From Marinoscillum sp964351625 (GTDB lineage: Bacteria > Bacteroidota > Bacteroidia > Cytophagales > Cyclobacteriaceae): 64,000 bases of DNA. The notes beneath the pieces were generated by a model that saw only the letters and a list, made by a program, of their open reading frames with translations, ran no database searches and was not told the origin of the DNA. The translations under genes were made by a program, and so were the position numbers. The DNA is taken from the NCBI GenBank assembly GCA_964351625.1, contig CAYGOV010000001.1, forward strand, positions 510,043-574,042, read 5' to 3'. Positions 57,573 through 64,000 of the stretch are shown in pieces. Numbering within the stretch: the stretch's first letter is position 1; each line of letters begins with the position of its first letter.

Positions 57573-59483
57573 CTATTTTCCTGTTCTGAACGGTACCGCA
57601 GGTAAGCCTTCTTTGTTGTAAAGATTCACATCTTCAGGATTATTTCCCCATGCATATCGCACGTGCACTGGTGTTTCCACCTTATCACACCATACGATCG
57701 CTTTGTTATCCTTGATATAGCCTTTTGCCCAGTAAAATTTTCCATCCTTACCCGCAACAGCATAACCATTCAGATAACCATATTTGTCTTTTAGATCCAA
57801 CCCTGCCCCAATGTTTGAATAAGTGATAATCGCTTTGTTTCCCTCCACTTTCATCGACTCATATGTAGGCCCTGAGTAGACAACATCCAGATCATAAGCT
57901 ACGGCTTTTGCTCCTAAGGCCAACCTCTTGCCCACATCCTGCTTGTTTCTGGGATGTATGTCATTTGCTTCACCTATGTCAATAGCCAAAGCTTGTGCGG
58001 TATTGGGTAGTGATAAAGTCATGGTTTGTGCCTCCCTCAACTCTGCCCAGCCACTTTCTGCTGGTTGCGCATCAGGTCTCATATAATTGGCCAGCTGAAC
58101 CCAAATGAAAGGAAAATCATATCCCCACTTCGCTCTCCAGTCTTTGATTAAGGCAGGAAATATCCTTTGGTATTGTTTGGCTCTGTCAGCATTCGACTCA
58201 CCCTGATACCAAATGGCTCCTTTTATTCCGTAAGGAACAATTGGGTTGATCATGCCATTGTAGAGAAGGGTAGGGTAACTATTTGGACCTAATTTGGTAT
58301 CGCTTTCAACGACTTCTGTAAAGATCGCTTTCCAAGTTCCTGCCAGACTGACTTTACTTTCTGTGTTGCTAATGTAAAAGTCTTCAGGACTACCGTTGAA
58401 ACCACCTCCACCTCCGGTATCTCTGATACGGGCAATGAGTACATTTTTACCTGGTTTCAGAAATTCAGATTTAACACTGAAGGTAACATCCGTTCGGTAT
58501 CGATCAGTTTGACCAAATTTCTTTCCATTGAGCCAAAAGGCACCCAGATCATCAACAGTAGCCAGGCTCATCATCATATCTCCTCTTGCTTGATTGGCTG
58601 TAAGCTCAAAGGTGGTTTGGTACCACGCCACACCATCCAGCAGGTCATATCCCTGTGCTTCCCAAATTGTGGGCACTTTCATGTCTATCCAGCCAGATAC
58701 ATCAGTTTCTGGTTTGTAATAGCCTAGCTCTTCTCCATTGTCCTTTGTGGGATACTTTCCGAGCTTTTCAGTGATCTTCTTTTTGATTTCTGCGATGTAA
58801 TTATCGAGATCCAAGTCTTGAAGGGTCTTTAAGCTTGAAGCAAAATCGGGATCTTTCGCAATGGTTTCTGGGCTTATCCAGGTCTCGGCTATAGTTCCGC
58901 CCCATGCGGATTGAATGAGGCCCACAGCTACATCCAACTCTTTGTGAATATCCCTGCCGAAGAAATATCCTACTGCTGAAAAATTGGGAATGGTTGCGGG
59001 GGAACAAACTACCCACTGCTCGTCCGTGAAGTCTTTTCGTGGAAACTGAGAGGTTACCAGATTGCTCTTAAAAAGCCTGATTTTGGGGTAATTGGCTTCA
59101 CTTACTTCCTGCTCTGCATTGTTGACCATATTGACCGGCCACTCCATATTGGACTGTCCGGAGCAAACCCATACTTCACCAATCATGATATTGCTGAATT
59201 CAACGGTGTTTTTTCCTTTGATGGACATATTATAGGGTCCTCCATACTCCATAGATGGGAGCATTACTTTCCATTTGCCAGATTTATCGGCGTTGGTTTT
59301 GTAAGTTTTTCCGTTGAAAGTAATGGTGATTTTCTCACCCTTTTCTGCCCAACCCCAAACCGGGTTTTCCATTCCTTGCTGCAATACCATATGGGATCCG
59401 AAAATCTTGGCTGGCTCCACAGCGGCGATCATAGAACCCCATAAAGACAGTAGGCTCAAACTCAATAGAATTCTTTTCATCAT
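57573..59483 (-). CDS. SASA family (sialate O-acetylesterase-like) carbohydrate acetylesterase
   Basis: A 636-aa exported esterase, signal peptide ending MIAAVE; the start could also be the second ATG one codon in. An Ig-like N-terminal domain (about 22-105) precedes the SGNH hydrolase domain, with the Ser nucleophile in VCSGQSNMEWP and Asp/His in DIHPRNKQD. A jelly-roll domain is inserted between the halves (about 235-385: GVAWYQTTFELT, AFWLNGKKFGQTD, KNVLIARIRDTGGGG). This layout is that of sialate O-acetylesterases and xyloglucan or xylan acetylesterases (CE20-like). In this setting hemicellulose deacetylation is more likely than sialate use. It is transcribed toward the PUL and shares its terminator. 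Confidence 0.85.
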   Translation of the reverse strand: MMKRILLSLSLLSLWGSMIAAVEPAKIFGSHMVLQQGMENPVWGWAEKGEKITITFNGKTYKTNADKSGKWKVMLPSMEYGGPYNMSIKGKNTVEFSNIMIGEVWVCSGQSNMEWPVNMVNNAEQEVSEANYPKIRLFKSNLVTSQFPRKDFTDEQWVVCSPATIPNFSAVGYFFGRDIHKELDVAVGLIQSAWGGTIAETWISPETIAKDPDFASSLKTLQDLDLDNYIAEIKKKITEKLGKYPTKDNGEELGYYKPETDVSGWIDMKVPTIWEAQGYDLLDGVAWYQTTFELTANQARGDMMMSLATVDDLGAFWLNGKKFGQTDRYRTDVTFSVKSEFLKPGKNVLIARIRDTGGGGGFNGSPEDFYISNTESKVSLAGTWKAIFTEVVESDTKLGPNSYPTLLYNGMINPIVPYGIKGAIWYQGESNADRAKQYQRIFPALIKDWRAKWGYDFPFIWVQLANYMRPDAQPAESGWAELREAQTMTLSLPNTAQALAIDIGEANDIHPRNKQDVGKRLALGAKAVAYDLDVVYSGPTYESMKVEGNKAIITYSNIGAGLDLKDKYGYLNGYAVAGKDGKFYWAKGYIKDNKAIVWCDKVETPVHVRYAWGNNPEDVNLYNKEGLPAVPFRTGK

Positions 59484-59762
59484 TTTTAGGTGTTAAAGTT
59501 TAATGTCAAAATCAGTACCTGAAGGGGATTTGATGGGCGACAAGTAATAAATATCGCCACATTAAAATTCTCAATAATATAAAGATACTTGAGTAATAAA
59601 GTGACCATTTTGGAAGAGGTTGATCTCTTTGGTCGATGCGGCATTATTGAAAGACCTCCCGTTTATCTCGCAAGATCAGCATGGTAGCTTGGAAGAATTT
59701 TTTAAGCCAATGAGCTATGAGAAAAAAAATTTATTTAATTTGAAATTGTCCAATCACCTGAT

Positions 59763-60974
59763 ATGAAAAAACATTCACTGCTTTTATTATTTGCATTGAA
59801 TTTTCTTGCGGTCTTCGCGCAAATTGAGTTTGAAGAAGGGTACTTGATAGACTCAATAGGCCATCGGGTAGAATGCTTGATCAAAAATAGAGATTGGAAG
59901 TACAACCCTAAATTCTTCCAATATAAGCTCTCTGATGAACAAGAAGCAGAGACGGCAAAACCGGAGGATGTTCTTGAGTTTGGCATTAACGGAAAGTTCA
60001 AATTTGTAAGCCGGGAAGTAGAAATAGACCGGTCAGGTGATAACTCCAATGAATTTAGTGAAGTAAGAGGACCCAAGTTCACTAAGGAGCATTTGTTTTT
60101 GGAGGTATTGATAGAAGGAAAAGCGAACTTATATGTGTACGATGACAATAATCGTCCGAAATATTTCTTCAGTTTGGAGGGGATTCCGACACAGCAACTG
60201 ATCTACAAGCAATACAAAGTAGAAGGTAGGATAGCGGATAATAATTATTTTAGATACCAGATGTTTGAGTATCTCAAATGTCCCTCTCTGAGCATGGATG
60301 ACTTCAATGATGTGGATTATTATCGAAAGGAATTAGAACGGATTTTTACCAGATACACACAGTGTCTTGGAGGAGAGATTGTGACCATCAAAAAGAAGGA
60401 GAAAAGAGATTGGTTTAACCTGACAGTTAGGCCTGGGATACAGTATGCGTGGTGGGAGACACAAACATCTGACGCTGAATTCAAAGACTTTGGAGGAGAT
60501 ATTGGAGCGAGATTGGGGTTGGAAGGAGAGTTCGTCCTTCCCTTCAATAAAAACAAATGGGCGATTATTATAGAACCAACCTATCAAACCTATCAATCAG
60601 AAAAGTGGTCCCCAGGAATACTTAACTCTTCTGGCGACTATATAATGAAGGTGGATTATCGGTCTATAGAGTTGCCTATAGGCTTGAGATATTACATATT
60701 CCTCAATAAGGACTTTAAAGTGTATGTAGAAGGAACTAGAATGTATAATGATTTTGATTTTGACTCAAAGCTCACATATGAGGAACCGAATGGCAATCCT
60801 CTTTTCGCAGATGTAAATTTGGAACCATCCTCAGGCTATGGATTGGGTGGGGGTATTAAGGCCTTTGATAGGGTTGTATTTGGTTTTCGTTATCAGTTTC
60901 GTCGTAATCTTTACTCTCTAGACTACTCCAATTACAAACAGATGGCCATGTATTTTGGATATACTTTGTTTTGA
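59763..60974 (+). CDS. Outer-membrane beta-barrel protein of unknown role
   Basis: A 403-aa exported protein with signal peptide ending VFAQI. The N-terminal half (about 20-190) is a soluble domain of the type IEFEEGYLIDSIGHRVECLIKN, seen in many Bacteroidota proteins of unknown function. The C-terminal half (about 210-403) consists of alternating strands ending in MAMYFGYTLF, with a terminal Phe, typical of a PorT-like eight-strand barrel. It is not an evident PUL component; it lies divergent from the esterase and next to the intron remnant. A short open frame of about 50 codons without a good start overlaps its ATG by ATGA. Confidence 0.7.
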   Translation: MKKHSLLLLFALNFLAVFAQIEFEEGYLIDSIGHRVECLIKNRDWKYNPKFFQYKLSDEQEAETAKPEDVLEFGINGKFKFVSREVEIDRSGDNSNEFSEVRGPKFTKEHLFLEVLIEGKANLYVYDDNNRPKYFFSLEGIPTQQLIYKQYKVEGRIADNNYFRYQMFEYLKCPSLSMDDFNDVDYYRKELERIFTRYTQCLGGEIVTIKKKEKRDWFNLTVRPGIQYAWWETQTSDAEFKDFGGDIGARLGLEGEFVLPFNKNKWAIIIEPTYQTYQSEKWSPGILNSSGDYIMKVDYRSIELPIGLRYYIFLNKDFKVYVEGTRMYNDFDFDSKLTYEEPNGNPLFADVNLEPSSGYGLGGGIKAFDRVVFGFRYQFRRNLYSLDYSNYKQMAMYFGYTLF

Positions 60975-61045
60975 TCTGGGGTGAAGGCTTATCTGTTGAT
61001 TTCTTGGTTTGAGTATCAAGCTGCAAGCTTGACGTATGGTACTCA

Positions 61046-61068
61046 CAAGTTACGCTGCGCTAAACTTG
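61046..61068. repeat. Small inverted repeat at the truncated edge of the intron
   Basis: CAAGTT (61046-61051) and AACTTG (61063-61068) flank the GC-rich core GCTGCGC. The hairpin overlaps the point where intron homology begins. It could be a REP-like element or a chance palindrome. Confidence 0.35.
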
Positions 61069-61813
61069 CGGGATTAGGGGGCTGGAAGCCCCAGTCCAAC
61101 TGGAAGATGGGAGCATTAAGTACTCAGAAGGCAGAGGGACACCACAAGGAGGCGTGATAAGTCCCTTATTGGCGAACCTGTATCTGCATTACTGTGTGGA
61201 TAAATGGCTGGAAATCTACCATAAGTCAGCAGTGATGGTAAGGTATGCAGACGATCTGGTCATCCATTGCAGGAGCCACACAGAGGCTACCCGTATTCTA
61301 TCAGCACTCAAAGATCGTTTATTGGCATGTGGACTAAGAGCCCATCCCGAAAAGACGAAAATAGTATACTGTAAGAAAGAAGGGAGGAATCTAACAGGAT
61401 ATCCAGTGCAGTTTGACTTTCTTGGCTTCAGTTTTCAGCCCCTTCGCAACAAACTAAGGAAGGGCGGCAGCTATATGCAGTATGACTGCAAGATGAGTCG
61501 TAAGTCCAAAGTGCGTATAGTAGGGGAATTGAGAGATCTGGCATTCCATAATAAGACCCAACGAGGAATACAGGATTTGGCTAATATGCTTAATCCGAAA
61601 ATACGAGGATGGATCAATTATTATGGGAGGATTAGCCGGAGAAGTCTAAAGCCCGTGTTTTATTACCTGCATCATCGGATGATCAGGTGGATATTGAACA
61701 AGTATAAAAGCTTCAAAGGTAGCAAGGTGAAAGCCGTTGCTTGGTTGAAGCGGATCACCTATTCATACCCCAACCTGTTCTATCATTGGTCATTGGGGTA
61801 CAAATTGGTGTAA
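61064..61813 (+). pseudogene. Group II intron reverse transcriptase/maturase, 5'-truncated
   Basis: The open frame from 61064 (after a TAA) encodes about 249 residues of a group II intron protein and lacks RT blocks 0 to 3. What remains starts near LEDGSIKYSEGRGTPQGGVISP (RT block 4), followed by the catalytic YADDLVIHC, FDFLGFSFQP, and the maturase X domain (RGWINYYGR, MIRWILNKYK). The apparent GTG start at 61154 is inside block 4, so it is not a real start. No endonuclease domain follows, as in class C introns. The protein cannot work as a reverse transcriptase without its N-terminal palm and fingers. The 3' catalytic RNA domains follow directly. Confidence 0.88.
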
Positions 61814-61840
61814 CCCATCAGTTTGAAGACTGCATAATAA

Positions 61841-61874
61841 GAGCCGTGTGAATTGAGAGGTTCACGCACGGTTC
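61841..61874 (+). ncRNA. Group II intron domain V
   Basis: The 34-nt segment starting GAGCCGTG and ending CACGGTTC folds as a canonical domain V: an 8-bp lower stem with the AGC triad, a 2-nt CG bulge on the 3' side, a 6-bp upper stem and a GAGA tetraloop of the GNRA type. Confidence 0.92.
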
Positions 61875-61923
61875 TGTGAGAAGTTAGGGGTGAAATTCCC
61901 CTAGCTTACTCGACTATGCCTCG

Positions 61924-62940
61924 TTAGTTTTTCTCCAATGCCGAGTTAACCTCGTTCTGTTGATAGTTGCTGAGCTTTATTTGATTCTTGATATCGTTAT
62001 AAGCTGGATTTGGATATTTTCCAATTGCGATTACAATATCTGGAAGATGATACTTGAGTGCTGTTGGATGTCCTTGGTTAATTGTTTTTTGAAAAAGTTC
62101 TCTGGCAGTCTCTCCATCAAATTGAGCGATTGCCTCATACATCGTTGCGATCATTGGGTAGTCAAATCCTCCAGGCTTTTTTATTTCTTTGTCGTGCACG
62201 GCCTTTAGGTCGTTCAATAGTGTTTGACTCGGAAATTCCCGAATGGCCTGCATACCATAATAATCCAATTTACGGTCAAAAATTAGGGGTCTTAATAACT
62301 CTAAGTCTTGTTCCTTTTTGTATTTGGCCAAAGCAACATATGCTGCAGGGGTTCCTTCTTCATTAATTACCTCCTTAATCCGCTCATAATATTTTGGTAA
62401 AGGTTCTAATTCAGATATTATTCTTGACTTCCAATAGCTGTTGATGGTACTATAAAGTAAATGGCTGTCGAGTTCTTGTTTTTGAGTTAAAGTGAGTTTG
62501 ATGCTTTTGTTGTCAATGTATTCTGGCGTTAGAAGGTTTATATAAAAATCTACAAGAAGTTCCTCGTCAATAATACAACCGAAAAAAGTTGTTACGGTAG
62601 CAGTATCTTCAAGGGTTGATTTTAAAATTTCAAAGGTTTCTTTATCCTTCTTAATGGTTAATAACCAAAATGCATAACCACGCACTGCTGAGCTTGGGTG
62701 TGCTGTTAAAATCCGAAGTTCATCCTTAGTTGCGGTTTTGCCCAGTTCTTCGAAGCGACCATACTGATCTGATCGTTCCCCAGCAAAGCCAATTCCCGCG
62801 CTATGAATTTCATTGACCTTTGAAATCCCCTTTACAATTTTCATGGTTTTAGGGTTGATCAGTTCTTCATTGAATTCAATCTTTTGCGCAATGACCCCAA
62901 AAGTTGAAATCGAAAAAAGTATGTAGATTATGATTTTCAT
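61924..62940 (-). CDS. Exported hypothetical protein (possible cassette gene)
   Basis: A 338-aa protein of unknown function. The ATG at 62940 is chosen because it starts a signal peptide (MKIIIYILFSISTFGVIAQ); an upstream in-frame ATG at 62973 would place the start inside the attC-like palindrome. The rest is alpha-helical and HEAT-like in style (AHPSSAVRGYAFWLLTIKKD, EEGTPAAYVALAKYKKEQD, GHPTALKYHLPDIVIAIGKYP), suggesting helical repeats. No motif indicates a reaction. The start is 13 nt after a GTTATGC box. The stop is 4 nt before a TATGC that abuts the intron 3' end. Both spacings are those of an integron cassette. Confidence 0.72.
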   Translation of the reverse strand: MKIIIYILFSISTFGVIAQKIEFNEELINPKTMKIVKGISKVNEIHSAGIGFAGERSDQYGRFEELGKTATKDELRILTAHPSSAVRGYAFWLLTIKKDKETFEILKSTLEDTATVTTFFGCIIDEELLVDFYINLLTPEYIDNKSIKLTLTQKQELDSHLLYSTINSYWKSRIISELEPLPKYYERIKEVINEEGTPAAYVALAKYKKEQDLELLRPLIFDRKLDYYGMQAIREFPSQTLLNDLKAVHDKEIKKPGGFDYPMIATMYEAIAQFDGETARELFQKTINQGHPTALKYHLPDIVIAIGKYPNPAYNDIKNQIKLSNYQQNEVNSALEKN

Positions 62941-62953
62941 GATGCGGTATGAG

Positions 62954-63069
62954 GCATAACGTCCAACTATCATCCGTAAGCTGGACTTTTTAAATTCCTA
63001 TAAAAGTATCTAATGGCACCAGCCTTTGCAAATGGCACAGTAGCTTATGGATGATAATGTCTGTTGTGC
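62954..63069 (-). other. attC-like imperfect palindrome between two minus-strand genes
   Basis: Read on the plus strand, GCATAAC (62954-62960) and GTTGTGC (63063-63069) form the outer boxes. Inside them, TATCATCCGTAAGCT (62968-62982) pairs with AGCTTATGGATGATA (63042-63056) over 15 positions with one mismatch, around a 59-nt loop. Between outer boxes and stem are unpaired spacers of 7 and 6 nt. The 116-nt length, R and L box layout, short spacing to the upstream gene's stop (5 nt) and to the downstream gene's ATG (13 nt) fit an integron attC site. The R boxes deviate from the RYYYAAC consensus at one position. Confidence 0.55.
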
Positions 63070-63074
63070 GTATG

Positions 63075-63926
63075 TTACTTCTCCAGTTGTTTCTCGAATT
63101 CTTCCAAGTAGTTTAGATATCTGGAGTTGGGTTCGGCGTACTCTCTAGTTATGGCAGCCCATTCGTCAAATTTTGTTTTGTTATTTATCTCGAAATAGGC
63201 TTGAGCCATGTTAATTGCCATTTCGCTTTTTTCAGAGTTCTCAGTTGAAATCTGTATTCCTTGATTGTATATTAGTTCCGCACTATCCAGTTGATTCATT
63301 TTAATGTACGTGTATCCAAGTTCACGGAATAGCAATCCACTAACAGAATCTTTCAAAATTGCACTTCTAAGAATTTCTAAAGCTTCCTTATATCTCTTGG
63401 TTGCGTTCAATGCATATGATAGCTCAAAAATCACTTTATTGGATTCGGAATTCAGGTTGAAAGCATGTTCCAAGTACGGTATTGCATATTCACTCAACCT
63501 TATATGATTGAAATTATAACCAGTTAATATGAGCTTTTGAACTGTGTCAAGGGAATTTTGAAACCTTATGATGTATGATGGAAGCCAAGGATTTAATACT
63601 TCTCTTAATTCGCTACTCATTATAGCCAATGTTCCTGAAGGATATTCACCGAGAATTTGAGAAGAGATGATGTAAGTAGTATCTGCATGATGATTTTTAA
63701 TTGTTCCATCATTTTTGATTTTAAAAGTTCCTGCAAAATAGGATTCGAAACTCTCTGAGTCCGAATAAATATACCCATATCTGTATTTACTACCACTCTT
63801 ATCATAAACAACCCAGTTATCTAAACATTGATGAAATCCTTTATCAAATATGAGTTCGTTAACCAGTCGTTCTTGTCCGAATGTAAAAAGCGGAAACAAA
63901 GAAATAATGAGGATCAGTTTTTTCAT
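63075..63926 (-). CDS. Exported TPR-like hypothetical protein (possible cassette gene)
   Basis: A 283-aa protein. The ATG at 63926 starts a clear signal peptide (MKKLILIISLFPLFTFGQ) and lies 10 nt after a GTTGTGC box, so it is preferred over an upstream ATG at 63980. The N-terminal half is not recognised. The C-terminal half (about 150-280) shows TPR-like helices: HAFNLNSESNKVIFELSYAL, KEALEILRSAILKD, GLLFRELGYTYIKMNQLDSA, EKSEMAINMAQAYFE. TPR repeats usually bind other proteins; the partner is unknown. The stop codon is 5 nt from the attC-like site. No link to xylan use is evident. Confidence 0.72.
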   Translation of the reverse strand: MKKLILIISLFPLFTFGQERLVNELIFDKGFHQCLDNWVVYDKSGSKYRYGYIYSDSESFESYFAGTFKIKNDGTIKNHHADTTYIISSQILGEYPSGTLAIMSSELREVLNPWLPSYIIRFQNSLDTVQKLILTGYNFNHIRLSEYAIPYLEHAFNLNSESNKVIFELSYALNATKRYKEALEILRSAILKDSVSGLLFRELGYTYIKMNQLDSAELIYNQGIQISTENSEKSEMAINMAQAYFEINNKTKFDEWAAITREYAEPNSRYLNYLEEFEKQLEK

Positions 63927-63936
63927 AGGGCAATAC

Positions 63937-63965
63937 GCACAACGCTCAGCTATCGGTTCCTTAGA
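63937..63965 (-). other. Partial attC-like site upstream of the TPR gene
   Basis: On the plus strand GCACAACGCTCAGCTATCGG parallels the left side of the site at 62954 (GCATAACGTCCAACTATCAT): the GCA, AACG, CA and CTATC blocks coincide in spacing. This is the half nearest the gene start; the other half would lie beyond the end of the window. Confidence 0.45.
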
Positions 63966-64000
63966 CTTGTAAACTACCAATTAGCTATCTTTTAGCTAAA

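Larger units (their letters stand above)
61064..61914 (+). mobile_element. Group II intron remnant (class C-like), 5' part missing
   Basis: The element consists of the truncated maturase gene and the intron 3' end. Domain V is at 61841-61874. Domain VI follows as a hairpin (AGGGG ... CCCCT) and ends at CTCGAC (61914). Domains I to III and the 5' exon junction are absent. The intron is oriented opposite to the two following cassette-like genes. Its 3' exon starts TATGC, the tail of a GTTATGC-type R box. Confidence 0.82.

Noticed and set aside
59605..59766. Open frame of about 53 codons reading PFWKRLISLVDAALL ... YEKKNLFNLKLS, overlapping the next ATG by ATGA.
   Set aside because: It has no ATG near its beginning and no recognised family. 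It may be a gene remnant, but the evidence is too thin to list as a gene.
61154..61813. Reading the maturase fragment as an intact 219-aa reverse transcriptase starting at GTG 61154.
   Set aside because: Homology clearly extends upstream of this GTG through the GTPQGG motif to about 61080, and the N-terminal RT blocks are missing, so it is a truncated pseudogene.
62954..63069. Interpretation of the palindrome as an ordinary transcription terminator.
   Set aside because: The loop is 59 nt long, no T-run follows the stem on the minus strand, and the outer boxes recur before the next gene, so a terminator is a poor explanation.
1..64000. CRISPR arrays, tRNA and rRNA genes, complete insertion sequences.
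   Set aside because: No regularly spaced repeats, cloverleaf-like genes, rRNA blocks or transposase genes were found by reading; the only mobile element seen is the intron remnant.

Overview
The window comes from a Bacteroidota chromosome, probably a free-living Cytophagales-type bacterium. The evidence is two SusC/SusD pairs, SPII lipoproteins, TonB-linked receptors with an STN signalling domain, C-terminal type IX secretion (T9SS) sorting domains, and sparse Shine-Dalgarno sequences. The genus cannot be fixed from the sequence. About 59 kb of the 64 kb is one polysaccharide utilization locus (PUL) whose enzyme set points to highly decorated xylan: acetylated, feruloylated glucuronoarabinoxylan with galactose side chains.

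Layout. 1-3142: the end of a D-mannonate oxidoreductase-like SDR, then a GH115 alpha-glucuronidase. 3143-4132: about 1 kb without an intact gene, with debris of a decayed gene. 4133-6058: ECF sigma factor and FecR anti-sigma. 6174-19637: an operon matching the xylan utilization (Xus) core, SusC-SusD-SusC-SusD-DUF1735/5627 protein-GH10 with inserted CBMs, ending at a terminator. Its GH10 domain has lost the acid/base glutamate. 19947-29832: an active GH10, GH43-CBM6, GH95, CE15, GH43 and GH43, ending at a terminator. 29990-33916: a CE6-CE1 double esterase and a T9SS-exported protein made only of binding modules. 34342-45614: MG/plug protein, GH97, GH31, remnant of a DUF1593 gene, and two more GH43 genes. 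45856-57463: GH9, GH30 with T9SS tail, GH127/146, GH2. 57573-59483 (minus strand): a SASA acetylesterase, converging on the PUL at a shared terminator.

How it works together (inference). Surface binding proteins and the T9SS proteins capture xylan. GH10 and GH30 cut the backbone. CE15 and CE1 free it from lignin and ferulate cross-links, and CE6 and SASA esterases deacetylate it. SusC/D pairs import the oligosaccharides, which GH115, GH43, GH95, GH97, GH31, GH127 and GH2 strip in the periplasm. Released uronic acid would feed the pathway that includes the SDR. The first SusC carries an STN domain, so its occupancy is probably signalled through FecR to the sigma factor.

The right end (59.7-64 kb) differs. 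After an outer-membrane barrel protein comes a 5'-truncated group II intron with an intact domain V. It abuts two minus-strand hypothetical genes arranged like integron cassettes: a palindromic attC-like site lies between them, a second half-site lies upstream of the distal gene, and the intron's 3' end sits inside what looks like the R box of another site. No integrase gene is in the window.
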